From positions 3,618,501 through 3,682,500 of the forward strand of contig NZ_CP107996.1 of assembly GCF_036088315.1 (NCBI RefSeq): a stretch of 64,000 bases of DNA, written 5' to 3'. The translations under genes were made by a program, and so were the position numbers. The notes under the pieces are model-generated. The model was not told the DNA's origin. It ran no database searches and worked only from the letters and a program-made list of their open reading frames with translations. Shown piece by piece: positions 43,642-52,420 of this stretch; the first letter of the stretch is position 1; each line of letters starts with the position of its first letter. Origin of the DNA: Streptomyces sp. NBC_00344 (GTDB lineage: Bacteria; Actinomycetota; Actinomycetes; Streptomycetales; Streptomycetaceae).

Positions 43642-44586
43642 ATGACTTCGCTCCGCAATCTCGGTTCATCGGACATCAGGGTCTTCCCCCTCGCCCTCGG
43701 CGGCAATGTCTTCGGCTGGAGTGCCGACGAGGCCCAGTCCTTCGACGTGCTCGACACCTACACCGCGGCCGGCGGCAACTTCGTCGACACCGCCGACGGA
43801 TACTCCGCGTGGGTCGCGGGCAACGAGGGCGGTGAGTCCGAGACGGTCATCGGCAACTGGCTCGCCGCCCGCGGAAACCGCTCGGACGTGGTCGTCGCGA
43901 CCAAGGTCGGCGCCCACCCCCAGTACAAGGGGCTCTCCGCAGGGAACATCAAGTCCGCCGCGGAGGAGTCGCTGCGCAGGCTGCGTACCGACCACATCGA
44001 CCTCTACTACACGCACTTCGACGACCTGTCCGTGCCCGTCGAAGAGATCATCACCGCTCTGGACCAACTGGTGAAGGACGGCAAGGTGCGGGCGATCGCC
44101 GCATCCAACATCAGCCCCGAGCGGCTCGAGGCCTCCCTCGCCTTCTCCGAGGCCGAGGGCCTGGCCCGCTACGTCGCGCTGCAACCGCACTACAACCTGG
44201 TTTCCCGGGACACCTACGAGGGCGGTCTGCAGGACACCGCCGCCCGCCATGGGCTGGCCTCCGTGCCGTACTACGCGCTGGCCTCCGGCTTCCTCACCGG
44301 GAAGTACCGGCCCGGGGCAGATGTCGACAGCGTGCGCGCCGCGGGCGCGGGCAAGCATCTGGCGACCGAGCGGGGCCCGAAGGTCCTCGCGGCGCTCGAC
44401 GAGGTCGCCGAGGCACACGGGGCGGAGCCGGCCACCGTCGCGCTGGCCTGGCTGGCCGCGCAGCCGACCGTCGTCGCGCCGATCGCGTCCGCCCGTACAC
44501 CGCAGCAACTGCCCGCACTCACCGCTGTCGCCGAGCTGCGGCTCACCGATGACGAGCTGGCGAAGCTGACGGCCGCCTCCGCGTAG
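43642..44586 (+). CDS. Aldo/keto reductase family oxidoreductase
   Basis: 314 residues. NADPH-dependent reductase of the AKR (beta/alpha) barrel: NFVDTADGYSAW carries the catalytic Asp and Tyr, VVVATKVGAH the Lys, DLYYTHFDD the His, and the C-terminal IASARTPQQLPALTA the cofactor-phosphate motif. Substrate unknown. ATG 43642 lacks an obvious ribosome binding site. Converges on prsW with a 6-bp gap. Confidence 0.9.
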   Translation: MTSLRNLGSSDIRVFPLALGGNVFGWSADEAQSFDVLDTYTAAGGNFVDTADGYSAWVAGNEGGESETVIGNWLAARGNRSDVVVATKVGAHPQYKGLSAGNIKSAAEESLRRLRTDHIDLYYTHFDDLSVPVEEIITALDQLVKDGKVRAIAASNISPERLEASLAFSEAEGLARYVALQPHYNLVSRDTYEGGLQDTAARHGLASVPYYALASGFLTGKYRPGADVDSVRAAGAGKHLATERGPKVLAALDEVAEAHGAEPATVALAWLAAQPTVVAPIASARTPQQLPALTAVAELRLTDDELAKLTAASA

Positions 44587-44592
44587 CGAGCG

Positions 44593-46134
44593 CTACTGCC
44601 GGTACGGGTTGTAGCCGCCGTACCGCAGATGCGGCGGCGGTACCGGCACCCGGCCCGTGGCCTGCGCCGCATGGAGCAGGGCCGGGCCGGCCACGTCCTT
44701 GCGCTGCCACAGATGGTGCAGCAGCTCCTGCTCGCGCGCCGCGAAGTCCGGGCCCACCGCACCACGGCGGGCCCGGTGCCGCAGGAACGCCAGGGTCGTG
44801 GCGAAGGCCTCGTACTCGGAGACCGCCCGGGACGCCGCCTTCGCTCCGGCCTTGGCGTCCGGCAGCCGGGCCGGGCAGGGGGCTGTCCACGCAGCCACGT
44901 GCGGTGCGGTGCGGGGGGCGGGGAAGCCCTGGGCCCCGTGGCCCAGCGGGGCGAAACCCTGGGCGGGCGGGCCCTGGACCGGGAAGGGCGGCATGGCGAT
45001 GCTCCGGGTGTACGCACGTGCCGCGAAGCCCCGGGCCATCGACCGGGCCCGCATCGACGAGAGCGCCAGCGGCTCGTCCGGCGCCAGCCAGCCCGCCGCG
45101 GCGTAGGCGGGCAGCTCGGCCGATATCGTGCGCAGTTCACGCTGACGGGTCCAGATCGCCAGCCAGGTGATCAGGCCGAAGGCGGGCACCATGAACACGC
45201 CGTACACCACGAAGAAGCCGTACTCGCCGAAGACCGACGAACTGTTCCACAGGGCGTGCATGCCCATCGCGCAGCCGAGCCCGAGCAGTGGCACAAGGGC
45301 CCGGCGCACCCGGCGGTGCGGTGCGGAGAGTGCGGCGACACCGAAGCCGATACCGGTCAGCACGGTGAACAGCGGGTGGGCGAAGGGCGCGAGGACGATC
45401 CGGACGAAGAAGGTCGCCGCGGTCACCGAGGAGAACCCCGAGAACCCCATCGACTTGTCCTCGCCGAAGGCGCTGCCCAGATAGAGGATGTTCTCGGTGA
45501 ACGCGAAACCCGTCGCGGTGAATCCGGCGAAGACGACCCCGTCGACGATGCCGGTGAAGTGCCGTCTTCGGAACAGGAAGACCAGAAGCAGCGCGGCTGC
45601 CTTGGCACTCTCCTCGACGACGGGTGCTATCACCGTCGCGCCTATGGTGTCCGCACCGGCCGGATCGGCGGTCGCCGTCGCGATCCAGCGGGTCGCGAAG
45701 GAGTTCGCGATGATGGCCACCAGGGCGGCGGCGCACGCACCCCAGGCGAAGGTGAAGAAGAGATTGCGCCAGGGGCCCGGATCGACCCGGTCCAGCCAGC
45801 GGAACGCCGTCATCAGCAAGGGCACCGGCAGCACCGCGAGCCCGAGCCCGACCAGGAAGCCCTCGGTGCCCGTCTGTTCACGGACGAGCGAGAGAATCAC
45901 CAGGCCGCACAGGGCGAGCACCACGACCACACCCGATGCGCGCAGCGTCTTGCTGCGCCAGAGGTTCCGGCGCGGTCTGTAGTGCCAGTGGGCACGGGGC
46001 GGTACGGCGTCGAAGCGCGGCTGCTCCTCGTACGCCGGAACCACCGGATGAATCGCCCCGGGGGGCGAGCTCGACTCGTACACCTCATTGACCATAACGA
46101 GGTGCGCCGACATCTGCGACGACGTCCCGCTCAC
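44593..46134 (-). CDS. prsW: PrsW-family intramembrane metalloprotease
   Basis: 513 residues with about eight TM segments between residues 65 and 340. PrsW signatures: IAPVVEESAKAAALL with the Glu-Glu pair near 174-175, GFAFTENILYLG near 210 and GMHALWNSS near 300. In Bacillus PrsW performs site-1 cleavage of the anti-sigma factor RsiW. A Pro/Ala-rich cytoplasmic tail of ~150 residues is extra. GTG 46134 begins 22 bp after the trmB stop on the same strand; ATG 46113 in frame is an alternative start. It is likely co-transcribed with trmB. Confidence 0.88.
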   Translation of the reverse strand: MSGTSSQMSAHLVMVNEVYESSSPPGAIHPVVPAYEEQPRFDAVPPRAHWHYRPRRNLWRSKTLRASGVVVVLALCGLVILSLVREQTGTEGFLVGLGLAVLPVPLLMTAFRWLDRVDPGPWRNLFFTFAWGACAAALVAIIANSFATRWIATATADPAGADTIGATVIAPVVEESAKAAALLLVFLFRRRHFTGIVDGVVFAGFTATGFAFTENILYLGSAFGEDKSMGFSGFSSVTAATFFVRIVLAPFAHPLFTVLTGIGFGVAALSAPHRRVRRALVPLLGLGCAMGMHALWNSSSVFGEYGFFVVYGVFMVPAFGLITWLAIWTRQRELRTISAELPAYAAAGWLAPDEPLALSSMRARSMARGFAARAYTRSIAMPPFPVQGPPAQGFAPLGHGAQGFPAPRTAPHVAAWTAPCPARLPDAKAGAKAASRAVSEYEAFATTLAFLRHRARRGAVGPDFAAREQELLHHLWQRKDVAGPALLHAAQATGRVPVPPPHLRYGGYNPYRQ

Positions 46135-46156
46135 CGCCGCCGCGGAACGTCCGGAT

Positions 46157-46933
46157 TCAGCTGCGGCGGAACAACAGGTCGTGCACGGTGTGGCCCTTGT
46201 CGAGCCCCTGGCCCTCGAACCGCGTCATCGGCCGGAAGGCCGGCCTCGGCGCGTACCCGCCGTCCGCCACGGTGTTCTCGAACTCCGGGTGGGAGGTGAG
46301 CACATCGAGCATCTGCTCGGCGTACGGCTCCCAGTCGGTCGCGCAGTGCAGCACGGCGCCGGGCGTCAGCCGGGTGGCGGCCAGGTCCAGGAACTCGGGC
46401 TGGATGAGCCGGCGCTTGTGGTGCCGGCTCTTGGGCCAGGGGTCGGGGAAGTAGACCCGCAGTCCGGCGAGTGAGCCGGCCGGCAGCATTTCGCGGAGCA
46501 GGATGATGGCGTCACCGTTGGCCACCCGGACGTTGGACAGTCCGTTCCGTTCGGCGAGACGCAGCAGATTGCCCTGGCCCGGGGTGTGCACATCGCTGGC
46601 GAGGATGCCGGTGGCCGGGTCCTCCTCGGCCATCTGCGCGGTCGCCTCGCCCATCCCGAAGCCGATCTCCAGAACGACCGGGAGACCGTCGAACATCTCA
46701 CCGAGGTCGAGGACCCGCAGCCCGTCCACATCCAGGCCCCACTTCGGCCACAGCCGTTCCAGAGCATCGCCCTGGCCGGCCGTGACCCGGCTGCGGCGAG
46801 GCTGGAAGCTGCGGATGCGGCGCTCGTGGTGGGAGCCCGCGGGATCGGCCGCGGGACCGCCGGGGAAGCGCGGCTCGCCCTTGGGGCGGCGCGGTGCGGA
46901 GGGCTCTGGGGTGAGATTCAGGAGTTCGGACAC
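46157..46933 (-). CDS. trmB: tRNA (guanine-N7-)-methyltransferase
   Basis: 258 residues. Makes m7G46 in tRNA variable loops using SAM. Visible: VVLEIGFGMGEAT (SAM loop), ILASDVHTPGQGN, VYFPDPWPKSRHHKRRLIQ (the TrmB signature), and a C-terminal RFEGQGLDKGHTVHDL. The first ~65 residues are a streptomycete-type extension. GTG 46933; TAGAAT lies 9 nt upstream on the minus strand and is a plausible -10 box. Confidence 0.95.
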   Translation of the reverse strand: MSELLNLTPEPSAPRRPKGEPRFPGGPAADPAGSHHERRIRSFQPRRSRVTAGQGDALERLWPKWGLDVDGLRVLDLGEMFDGLPVVLEIGFGMGEATAQMAEEDPATGILASDVHTPGQGNLLRLAERNGLSNVRVANGDAIILLREMLPAGSLAGLRVYFPDPWPKSRHHKRRLIQPEFLDLAATRLTPGAVLHCATDWEPYAEQMLDVLTSHPEFENTVADGGYAPRPAFRPMTRFEGQGLDKGHTVHDLLFRRS

Positions 46934-46980
46934 AGTGCTCCGATTCTACGATCCCCGGCCGCCTGCCCGGACGAGCCCCG

Positions 46981-48246
46981 TCAGGCCCGCACCGCCACCG
47001 ACGCCAGGGCCCGGCGGGCGATCTCGCGGCCGATCGGCAGGGCCGCCGTCGCGGCAGGTGACGGGGCGTTCAGCACATGGACGGTGCGGGGCGCCTCGCG
47101 TATCAGGAAGTCGTCGACCAGCGTGCCGTCCCTGAGCACCGCCTGAGCCCGCACCCCGGCCGGCGCGGGGCGCAGATCCGCCTCTGAGACGGCGGGCAGC
47201 AGCCGGCGCACCGCGTCGGCGAAGGCGCGCCTGGAGAGCGAGCGGTGCAGCTCGCCCGCGCCGTACCGCCAGTGGCGTCGCGCTATCCGCCAGGATCCGG
47301 GCCAGGCGAGCGTGGTTCCCAGCTCGCCCGGGTGCACATCGCCCCAGCCGTATCCCTCGCGAGCCAGGGCGGGCACGGCGTTCGGGCCGACGTGCACACC
47401 GCCGTCGATGCCCCGGGTCAGGTGGACGCCGAGGAAGGGGAAGGCGGGGTCGGGAACGGGATAGACCAGACCGCGCACCAGTGAGGGGCGTGCCAGCTCG
47501 TAGTACTCCCCCCGGAACGGCACGATCCGCATGCCCGGGTCGTCGCCAGCGAGGCGGGCGATCCGGTCGCAGTGCAGGCCCGCGCAGTTCACCAGGGCAC
47601 GCGCCCGGACCACGGAGCCGTCCGCCGTGGCCACCGCGACGCCTCCGGGCCGGCGGGCGATTCTCACCACCTGGGCGCCGCAGCGGATGTCGGCGCCCGA
47701 GGACGCCGCGAGCCGCGCGGCCACCGCGCCGTAGTCGACGATCCCGGTGGTGGCGACCTGGATCGCCGCAAGGCCCCGCACCCCGGGCTCGGACTCGGTG
47801 ATCTGTGCGGGGCCCAGCTCCCGCACCGGGATGCCGTTCTCCCGGCCGCGCTGGGCGAGGGCGTGCAGCCGGGGCAGCTCATCCCCGCCGGTGGCGACGA
47901 TCAGCTTGCCGGTCACGCGGTGTGCGATGCCCTGGTCCCGGCAGAAATCGGTCATCTCGGCCGCGCCCTGCACCGCGAACCGCGCCTTCAGCGACCCGGG
48001 GCGGTAGTAGATCCCGCTGTGGATCACCCCACTGTTGCGCCCGGTCTGATGGCGGGCTGTGCCCTGCTCCTTCTCCAGCACGACCACCCGGATGCCGGGC
48101 GCCGAGCGCCCCAGGGCGTACGCCGTCGACAGACCGATGATCCCGCCGCCGATGATCAGCACATCGCAGTCGAAGCCGCCGCTCCTTGCGGAGCCCTGGA
48201 CGGAGCCCATGACGGCGCCACTGCCGTGGCCCTTGCCGGATGACAT
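46981..48246 (-). CDS. lhgO: L-2-hydroxyglutarate oxidase
   Basis: 421 residues. FAD-dependent oxidase of the DAO family that returns L-2-hydroxyglutarate to 2-oxoglutarate. CDVLIIGGGIIGLSTAYALGR is the FAD dinucleotide motif; QTGRNSGVIHSGIYYRPGS and FRGEYYEL are LhgO landmarks; the C-terminal DFLIREAPRTVHVLNAPSPAATAAL is also typical. ATG 48246 has GGGAGGAGG 5 nt upstream, deciding the start. It stands between trmB and the NsdA-like gene, all on the minus strand. Confidence 0.92.
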   Translation of the reverse strand: MSSGKGHGSGAVMGSVQGSARSGGFDCDVLIIGGGIIGLSTAYALGRSAPGIRVVVLEKEQGTARHQTGRNSGVIHSGIYYRPGSLKARFAVQGAAEMTDFCRDQGIAHRVTGKLIVATGGDELPRLHALAQRGRENGIPVRELGPAQITESEPGVRGLAAIQVATTGIVDYGAVAARLAASSGADIRCGAQVVRIARRPGGVAVATADGSVVRARALVNCAGLHCDRIARLAGDDPGMRIVPFRGEYYELARPSLVRGLVYPVPDPAFPFLGVHLTRGIDGGVHVGPNAVPALAREGYGWGDVHPGELGTTLAWPGSWRIARRHWRYGAGELHRSLSRRAFADAVRRLLPAVSEADLRPAPAGVRAQAVLRDGTLVDDFLIREAPRTVHVLNAPSPAATAALPIGREIARRALASVAVRA

Positions 48247-48316
48247 CGCACCTCCTCCCACCCCGATAGTGCACTGGCCCACTGACAATGCGCTCAAACC
48301 AGGGGGGAGGCCCGTT

Positions 48317-49738
48317 CTACGCCGGTGCCACGAGAAGCGGACGGGCCCGCTCACGCAGCTCGACGACCCTCGGCTCGTCGCCGTAGGGCTCCAGGCGGTG
48401 CAGCAGATCCCTGACGTACTCGGTGGTCCTGGCCGAGGAGATCCGTCCGGCGACCTCCACCGCACGGGTGCCGGCGGCGCAGGCGGCGTCGAGGTTGCCC
48501 GACTCGAGCTCCGCCACCGCGCTCACCACGAGGCGCAGTCCGTGCGAGCGCACGAACTCCTCGGTCGGCTTCGACAGCGCCTGCTCGGTGAAGCGCCGTA
48601 CCTGCCGCGGAGCCTTGAGGTCGTGGTAGCACTCCGCCGCATCGGCCGCGAAACGGTCGTAGGTGTAGAAACCGAGCCAGGACGGATCGGCGTCCCCTTC
48701 CCGGGAGCGTTCGAGCCAGCCCTCGGCCGCTTTCAGCGCGGCACCCGCGGCCGAGGAGTCACCGGCGCGCGCGTGGGCCCGTGCTTCGACGAGCCGGAAG
48801 AAACTCATCGTGCGGGCCGTCGCCAGACCGCGGTTGCGCTCCACGGCCGCCTGCGCGAGGTCCACTCCCTCGTCGCCGAAGCCCCGGTAGACCGCCTGCA
48901 GCGACATCGAAGCCAGTACGTATCCCCCCAGGGGGACGTCGGCCGCCGCGCGGGCCAGTCTCAGCGCCTGGATGTAGTAGCGCTGGGCGGCCTCCTGCTG
49001 GCCGGTGTCGAAGGCCATCCAGCCGGCCAGTCTGGTGAGTTCGGCGGTCGCCCCGAAGAGCCCCCTGCCGACCTCGTCGGAGTACGAGCCGAGCAGTAGC
49101 GGAGCCGCGTCCACCCGTAAGCACTCCGGCACCATGGACGAACGCCAGTCGCCACCCCCGTACTTGGAGTCCCAGCGCCTGGCATCCTCCGCGGCCTCCC
49201 GCAGCTTCGCCACATCGCTGTGGCCCACCCGCAGGGCAGCGGGGTCCGCCAGCTCCTCCGCACCCCTCGCGACCGAGGAATCCGCGGGTGTTATCAGCCA
49301 ACGCGAGGCCGGCGTCGCATATGCCGTGACCGCGAACGATCCGGCAAGTGACTGCCAGATACCGCCGCTTCCGGCCCGCCTTCCCGCCAGGTCGAGCCGG
49401 TACAGATCGGTCGCCGAGACCACCGCGGCATGCACGCTGCGCGGGAAGGCGAGGCCCACCTCGGGAGCCGGATCCGCGTCGGCGAGTCCTATCTCGTGCA
49501 GCGGTACGGGCCGGCCCAGCTTGGCGCCTATCGCCGCGGCGATCAGATGGGGCGCGGCGCCCTGGGGCACCATGCCCTTGGAGACCCACCTGGCCACGGA
49601 GGTCTTGTCGTAGCGAAGAGTCAGGCCCCGCTGGGCGCCCAGGTCGTTGACCCGTCTCGCCAGCCCGGCGTTACTGATTCCCGCGAGGGCGAGAACGGTG
49701 CCGAGTTTGTCGTTCGGCCCGCGTAGCTCCCTGGACAT
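48317..49738 (-). CDS. NsdA-like developmental/antibiotic regulator with TPR-type repeats
   Basis: 473 residues. The N-terminus [20 protein letters not shown] and the HTH-like region following ([12 protein letters not shown]...[12 protein letters not shown]) are highly characteristic of the NsdA family, whose founding member represses antibiotic production and sporulation in S. coelicolor. The remainder (about 180-473) is a helical TPR-like array. The S. coelicolor gene in this position is annotated as sporulation-associated, from memory; it is a paralogue, not nsdA itself. ATG 49738, with GAGGGGTGGCGC just upstream. Confidence 0.85.
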   Translation of the reverse strand: MSRELRGPNDKLGTVLALAGISNAGLARRVNDLGAQRGLTLRYDKTSVARWVSKGMVPQGAAPHLIAAAIGAKLGRPVPLHEIGLADADPAPEVGLAFPRSVHAAVVSATDLYRLDLAGRRAGSGGIWQSLAGSFAVTAYATPASRWLITPADSSVARGAEELADPAALRVGHSDVAKLREAAEDARRWDSKYGGGDWRSSMVPECLRVDAAPLLLGSYSDEVGRGLFGATAELTRLAGWMAFDTGQQEAAQRYYIQALRLARAAADVPLGGYVLASMSLQAVYRGFGDEGVDLAQAAVERNRGLATARTMSFFRLVEARAHARAGDSSAAGAALKAAEGWLERSREGDADPSWLGFYTYDRFAADAAECYHDLKAPRQVRRFTEQALSKPTEEFVRSHGLRLVVSAVAELESGNLDAACAAGTRAVEVAGRISSARTTEYVRDLLHRLEPYGDEPRVVELRERARPLLVAPA

Positions 49739-50292
49739 GCGCCACCCCTCGACACACAGACGGCCGCCACGTCGCGGCATAGGCGCGCGGCATTCGTGAA
49801 CCCAGCGTAGTTCGCCGCATCCCTACCGTTAAGGGGGGTTGTTCCGGATGGCGAGATTGTTGCCCGTCCTGAGCGCGGTCAATCGCTTTCCGTGCTCCTG
49901 GTGTGTGGCTGTGCGCCCGGCCGTGCGCTCTGGTCCGGCCCCGGGGGGAGCGCTTCCATGGCGGATGCGTGGGTCGGCCCGCTGCACTGGATCCAGTGGG
50001 CTGGGGGATACCGCCGCCCCAATCCCCGCGGGCGGCGAGCCGGTCCGGGAGGCGCACAACGTCTCCCGGGCTGTGGCCCGCTATGCCCGCGTCGTCCGGT
50101 TCCCGAGCCCGCTGCCCGCTCGCCAGAATGGCCGGATGACGACCCTCGTGGTGCACAGGCACTTGGCCTTTGCCGGGGGCGCATTCACATTTCGGTGCGC
50201 GCTCCCGTACTCCCTCCTCTACGCGGTTGTCATGGCAGCATGGACCTGAACGCCCAGGCGTTCTCAGTTGTCCACAGCCTGTGGAGGCGCCG
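49739..50292. other. 554-bp divergent intergenic region before the lasso-cyclase-like gene
   Basis: Searched in all frames for a short precursor-like peptide with a ribosome binding site; none was convincing. Frames here have no family resemblance. The notable signal is the DnaA-box/palindrome at 50268-50285. Confidence 0.5.
50268..50285 (+). promoter_or_regulatory. Perfect DnaA box fused to a 15-bp palindrome at the ribosome binding site
   Basis: TTGTCCACA (50268-50276) equals the Streptomyces DnaA box consensus. TCCACAG-C-CTGTGGA (50271-50285) is a perfect palindrome ending in the GGAGG that precedes ATG 50293, so a bound protein would block translation or transcription of the gene. Confidence 0.5.
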
Positions 50293-52368
50293 ATGCGGTG
50301 GTTGGTGGGGTGGAGCAGTATCGCCGCGAGCTTCGGTACGGCCGGCTCCGCGGGCTCCACGGACGAGGGCCGCACCGTGCATCCTGTGGGATCGCAGCTG
50401 CTCTGGGGCGATCCGGATCCGCTCTGGGCGGTCGGCGACTGGCGGCCGGACGAGGTCCGGGTCATCACCGTCGATCCCTTCACCCGCCTTGCTGTGCTGG
50501 GGTGTTGCTCGGCCACCGACGAGCAGCTCAGAGTCGGTCTCTTCGCCGCCCGAGGTGGCGCGCTGCGCCATCTCACCGCATGGCCCGGCAGCTACACGGT
50601 CGTCGTGCAGTCCGGACGCCGGGTCACCGTCATCGGCGATCTGGCGGGCGCCAGGCCCGTCTTCCACACCCCCTGGGCGAACGGCACGGCCTACGCCACC
50701 GCGGCGCTCCCGCTCGCCGACCTCATCGAAGCCCAGCTGGACATCGGGCACTTGGCGGCGCTGCTGGCCTGCCCCGACGTCCCGGAGGCGCTGCGCGACT
50801 CCACGCCATACACCGGGGTGCGGCGCATCCCGCCCGGTCACGCCCTCATCCTGCGCGAGGGTTCGCGGGAGATCACCGGATACGAACCGGTGGCCTCGCT
50901 CGCGGTTGCCGCCGCCCAGGTCGACGCGGACCGTGCGGTGGACGGCGTGCGGGACGCGCTCGTCGAAGCGGTACGGGCCAGGCTGACCGCACCACGCCAC
51001 GCCCCCGGGACGGTGCCGCCCGACCCGGGACCGGTACCCGGGATGGGCCCCGCCGAGCGGCGGGCCGCCCGGGGGGCTCCCGCGCCCGGCATCGGCGCCG
51101 ATCTCTCGGGCGGCAGTGCGTCGGCGACCCTCGCCCTGCTCGCCGCGGGGCTGCCCGGCGTGCCCGGCACCCTCCTCGGCCACGGCACCGGCGCCGGGGA
51201 GCGGCTGCTCGCCGTCACCTTCAACGACCTCGCAGCGCCCGGCCAGGGGCCGGAGCTGGAACGGGCCGGTGCGATCGCCGCCAACCCCCGGCTGCACCAT
51301 GTGGTCGTGGCGGCCGGTGAAGAGGCCCTCCCCTACGCCGACTTGGACAGCGGCCCGCTCACCGACGAGCCGGGCCCCTCACTCATCACCGCCGAACGCC
51401 ACCGCAGACGGCTCGCCGCGGGCAGCGCGGACCACTTCGTCGGCGACGGCGCGCGCCAGGTGCTCGACGCACACCCGGCGCGCCTCGCCGACCTGCTGAT
51501 GGACCGGCGCAGACGTCATCTGGTGCGGCCCGTCACCGCGCTGGCGAAGGCCGACGGCTCCGTGTTCATCCCTTTCACCGTCTACCGCGCGGCGCGCAAG
51601 CTGGCCCGGACCTCGTACCGCTCCGGTATCGAGGCCGCGGCCGGCCGGCTCCGTGACCGCGACTTCTTCCTCACCGCGGAGGGGTCGACGCTGGACGCCT
51701 CGCTGGCTGCCCTCACCTGGTCCAGGCCGGGGCCCGCGGCACGCTGGCTCACGGGTGAGGCGCTGGCCGAAGTATCGGTTCGTCTCCAGGAGTCGGCGAT
51801 GCGCCCCACCTCGGTCCAGCGCCCCGGCGAGGCCCGGGCCCGCGCCGCGCTGGCACGTCACGCCGCGGACCACAGGGTCTTCGAACAGGCAGCTGAGGTC
51901 CGCAGCCAGCGGCTGCACGCCCCGTTCCTGGACAACCAGGTCGTACGGGCGGCCCGGGTGCTCCCCGAAGCACTGCGGGTCCAGCCCGGAGCGCGGGCGG
52001 CGATACTCCGCACGGTCCTCGCGGGCGCCGGCATCCGCGATCTGCCCGCCGGGTGGGGCGCCCCTTCGCACCCCACCGCGACTGCCACGTTCCACCAGGG
52101 GCTGCGCAGTTCGCTCGACACCCTGGTCTCGCTGTTCGACGCCCCGCTGCTCGCCGACGCTGGTCTGGTGGAGGCCCGGGTGGTCCGCAAGGCGCTGCGC
52201 GCGGCCGCGGAGGGCGAGCGGGTGCCGCTGGACGGCCTGGCCGACCTGATCTCCACCGAACTGTGGCTGCGGCGGCTGCTGTCCCGCCGGGGGACGTGCT
52301 GGACGGGCTCGGCCGCGCCGAAGCAGCGGGCCGTGGCAGGCGGGGTCGTACCCCGGCGCAGCCTGTAG
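50293..52368 (+). CDS. Asparagine-synthetase-like protein of the lasso-peptide macrolactam cyclase type
   Basis: 691 residues; ATG 50293 with GGAGG 6 nt upstream. The N-terminal glutaminase-like domain lacks the Cys2 nucleophile (MRWLVGWSS). It shows AWPGSYTVVVQSG, GDLAGARPVFH, TAALPLADL and GVRRIPPGHALILREG, the pattern of lasso cyclases. The C-terminal synthetase domain keeps GADLSGGSASATLALLAAG where active enzymes have SGGxDS, so the acidic residue is missing; FVGDGARQVLD replaces the usual GDGGDE. It may be inactive or altered. No precursor, protease or RRE gene lies nearby. It stands upstream of a SARP regulator on the same strand. Confidence 0.75.
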   Translation: MRWLVGWSSIAASFGTAGSAGSTDEGRTVHPVGSQLLWGDPDPLWAVGDWRPDEVRVITVDPFTRLAVLGCCSATDEQLRVGLFAARGGALRHLTAWPGSYTVVVQSGRRVTVIGDLAGARPVFHTPWANGTAYATAALPLADLIEAQLDIGHLAALLACPDVPEALRDSTPYTGVRRIPPGHALILREGSREITGYEPVASLAVAAAQVDADRAVDGVRDALVEAVRARLTAPRHAPGTVPPDPGPVPGMGPAERRAARGAPAPGIGADLSGGSASATLALLAAGLPGVPGTLLGHGTGAGERLLAVTFNDLAAPGQGPELERAGAIAANPRLHHVVVAAGEEALPYADLDSGPLTDEPGPSLITAERHRRRLAAGSADHFVGDGARQVLDAHPARLADLLMDRRRRHLVRPVTALAKADGSVFIPFTVYRAARKLARTSYRSGIEAAAGRLRDRDFFLTAEGSTLDASLAALTWSRPGPAARWLTGEALAEVSVRLQESAMRPTSVQRPGEARARAALARHAADHRVFEQAAEVRSQRLHAPFLDNQVVRAARVLPEALRVQPGARAAILRTVLAGAGIRDLPAGWGAPSHPTATATFHQGLRSSLDTLVSLFDAPLLADAGLVEARVVRKALRAAAEGERVPLDGLADLISTELWLRRLLSRRGTCWTGSAAPKQRAVAGGVVPRRSL

Positions 52369-52376
52369 AAGAGGGA

Positions 52377-52404
52377 GGTGCCCGGCGCCACGGCGCCCGG
52401 CACC
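52377..52404 (+). terminator. GC-rich hairpin between the cyclase-like gene and the SARP gene
   Basis: GGTGCC-C-GGCGCC-AC-GGCGCC-C-GGCACC folds with a single C-C mismatch, starting 8 bp after the stop. It could terminate the upstream gene or limit read-through. Confidence 0.45.
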
Positions 52405-52407
52405 CCA

Positions 52408-52413
52408 CACAAT
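52408..52413 (+). promoter_or_regulatory. Possible -10 box of a leaderless SARP transcript
   Basis: CACAAT lies 7 nt before GTG 52421; there is no ribosome binding site before either GTG 52421 or ATG 52412. Confidence 0.3.
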
Positions 52414-52420
52414 GGACACC

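Noticed and set aside
49839..50249. Possible lasso precursor or small gene upstream of the cyclase-like gene
   Set aside because: No ribosome binding site, no leader-core pattern with a conserved Thr at -2 and a Gly/Ala/Ser core start, and no Asp/Glu at ring position 7-9 in a short frame.
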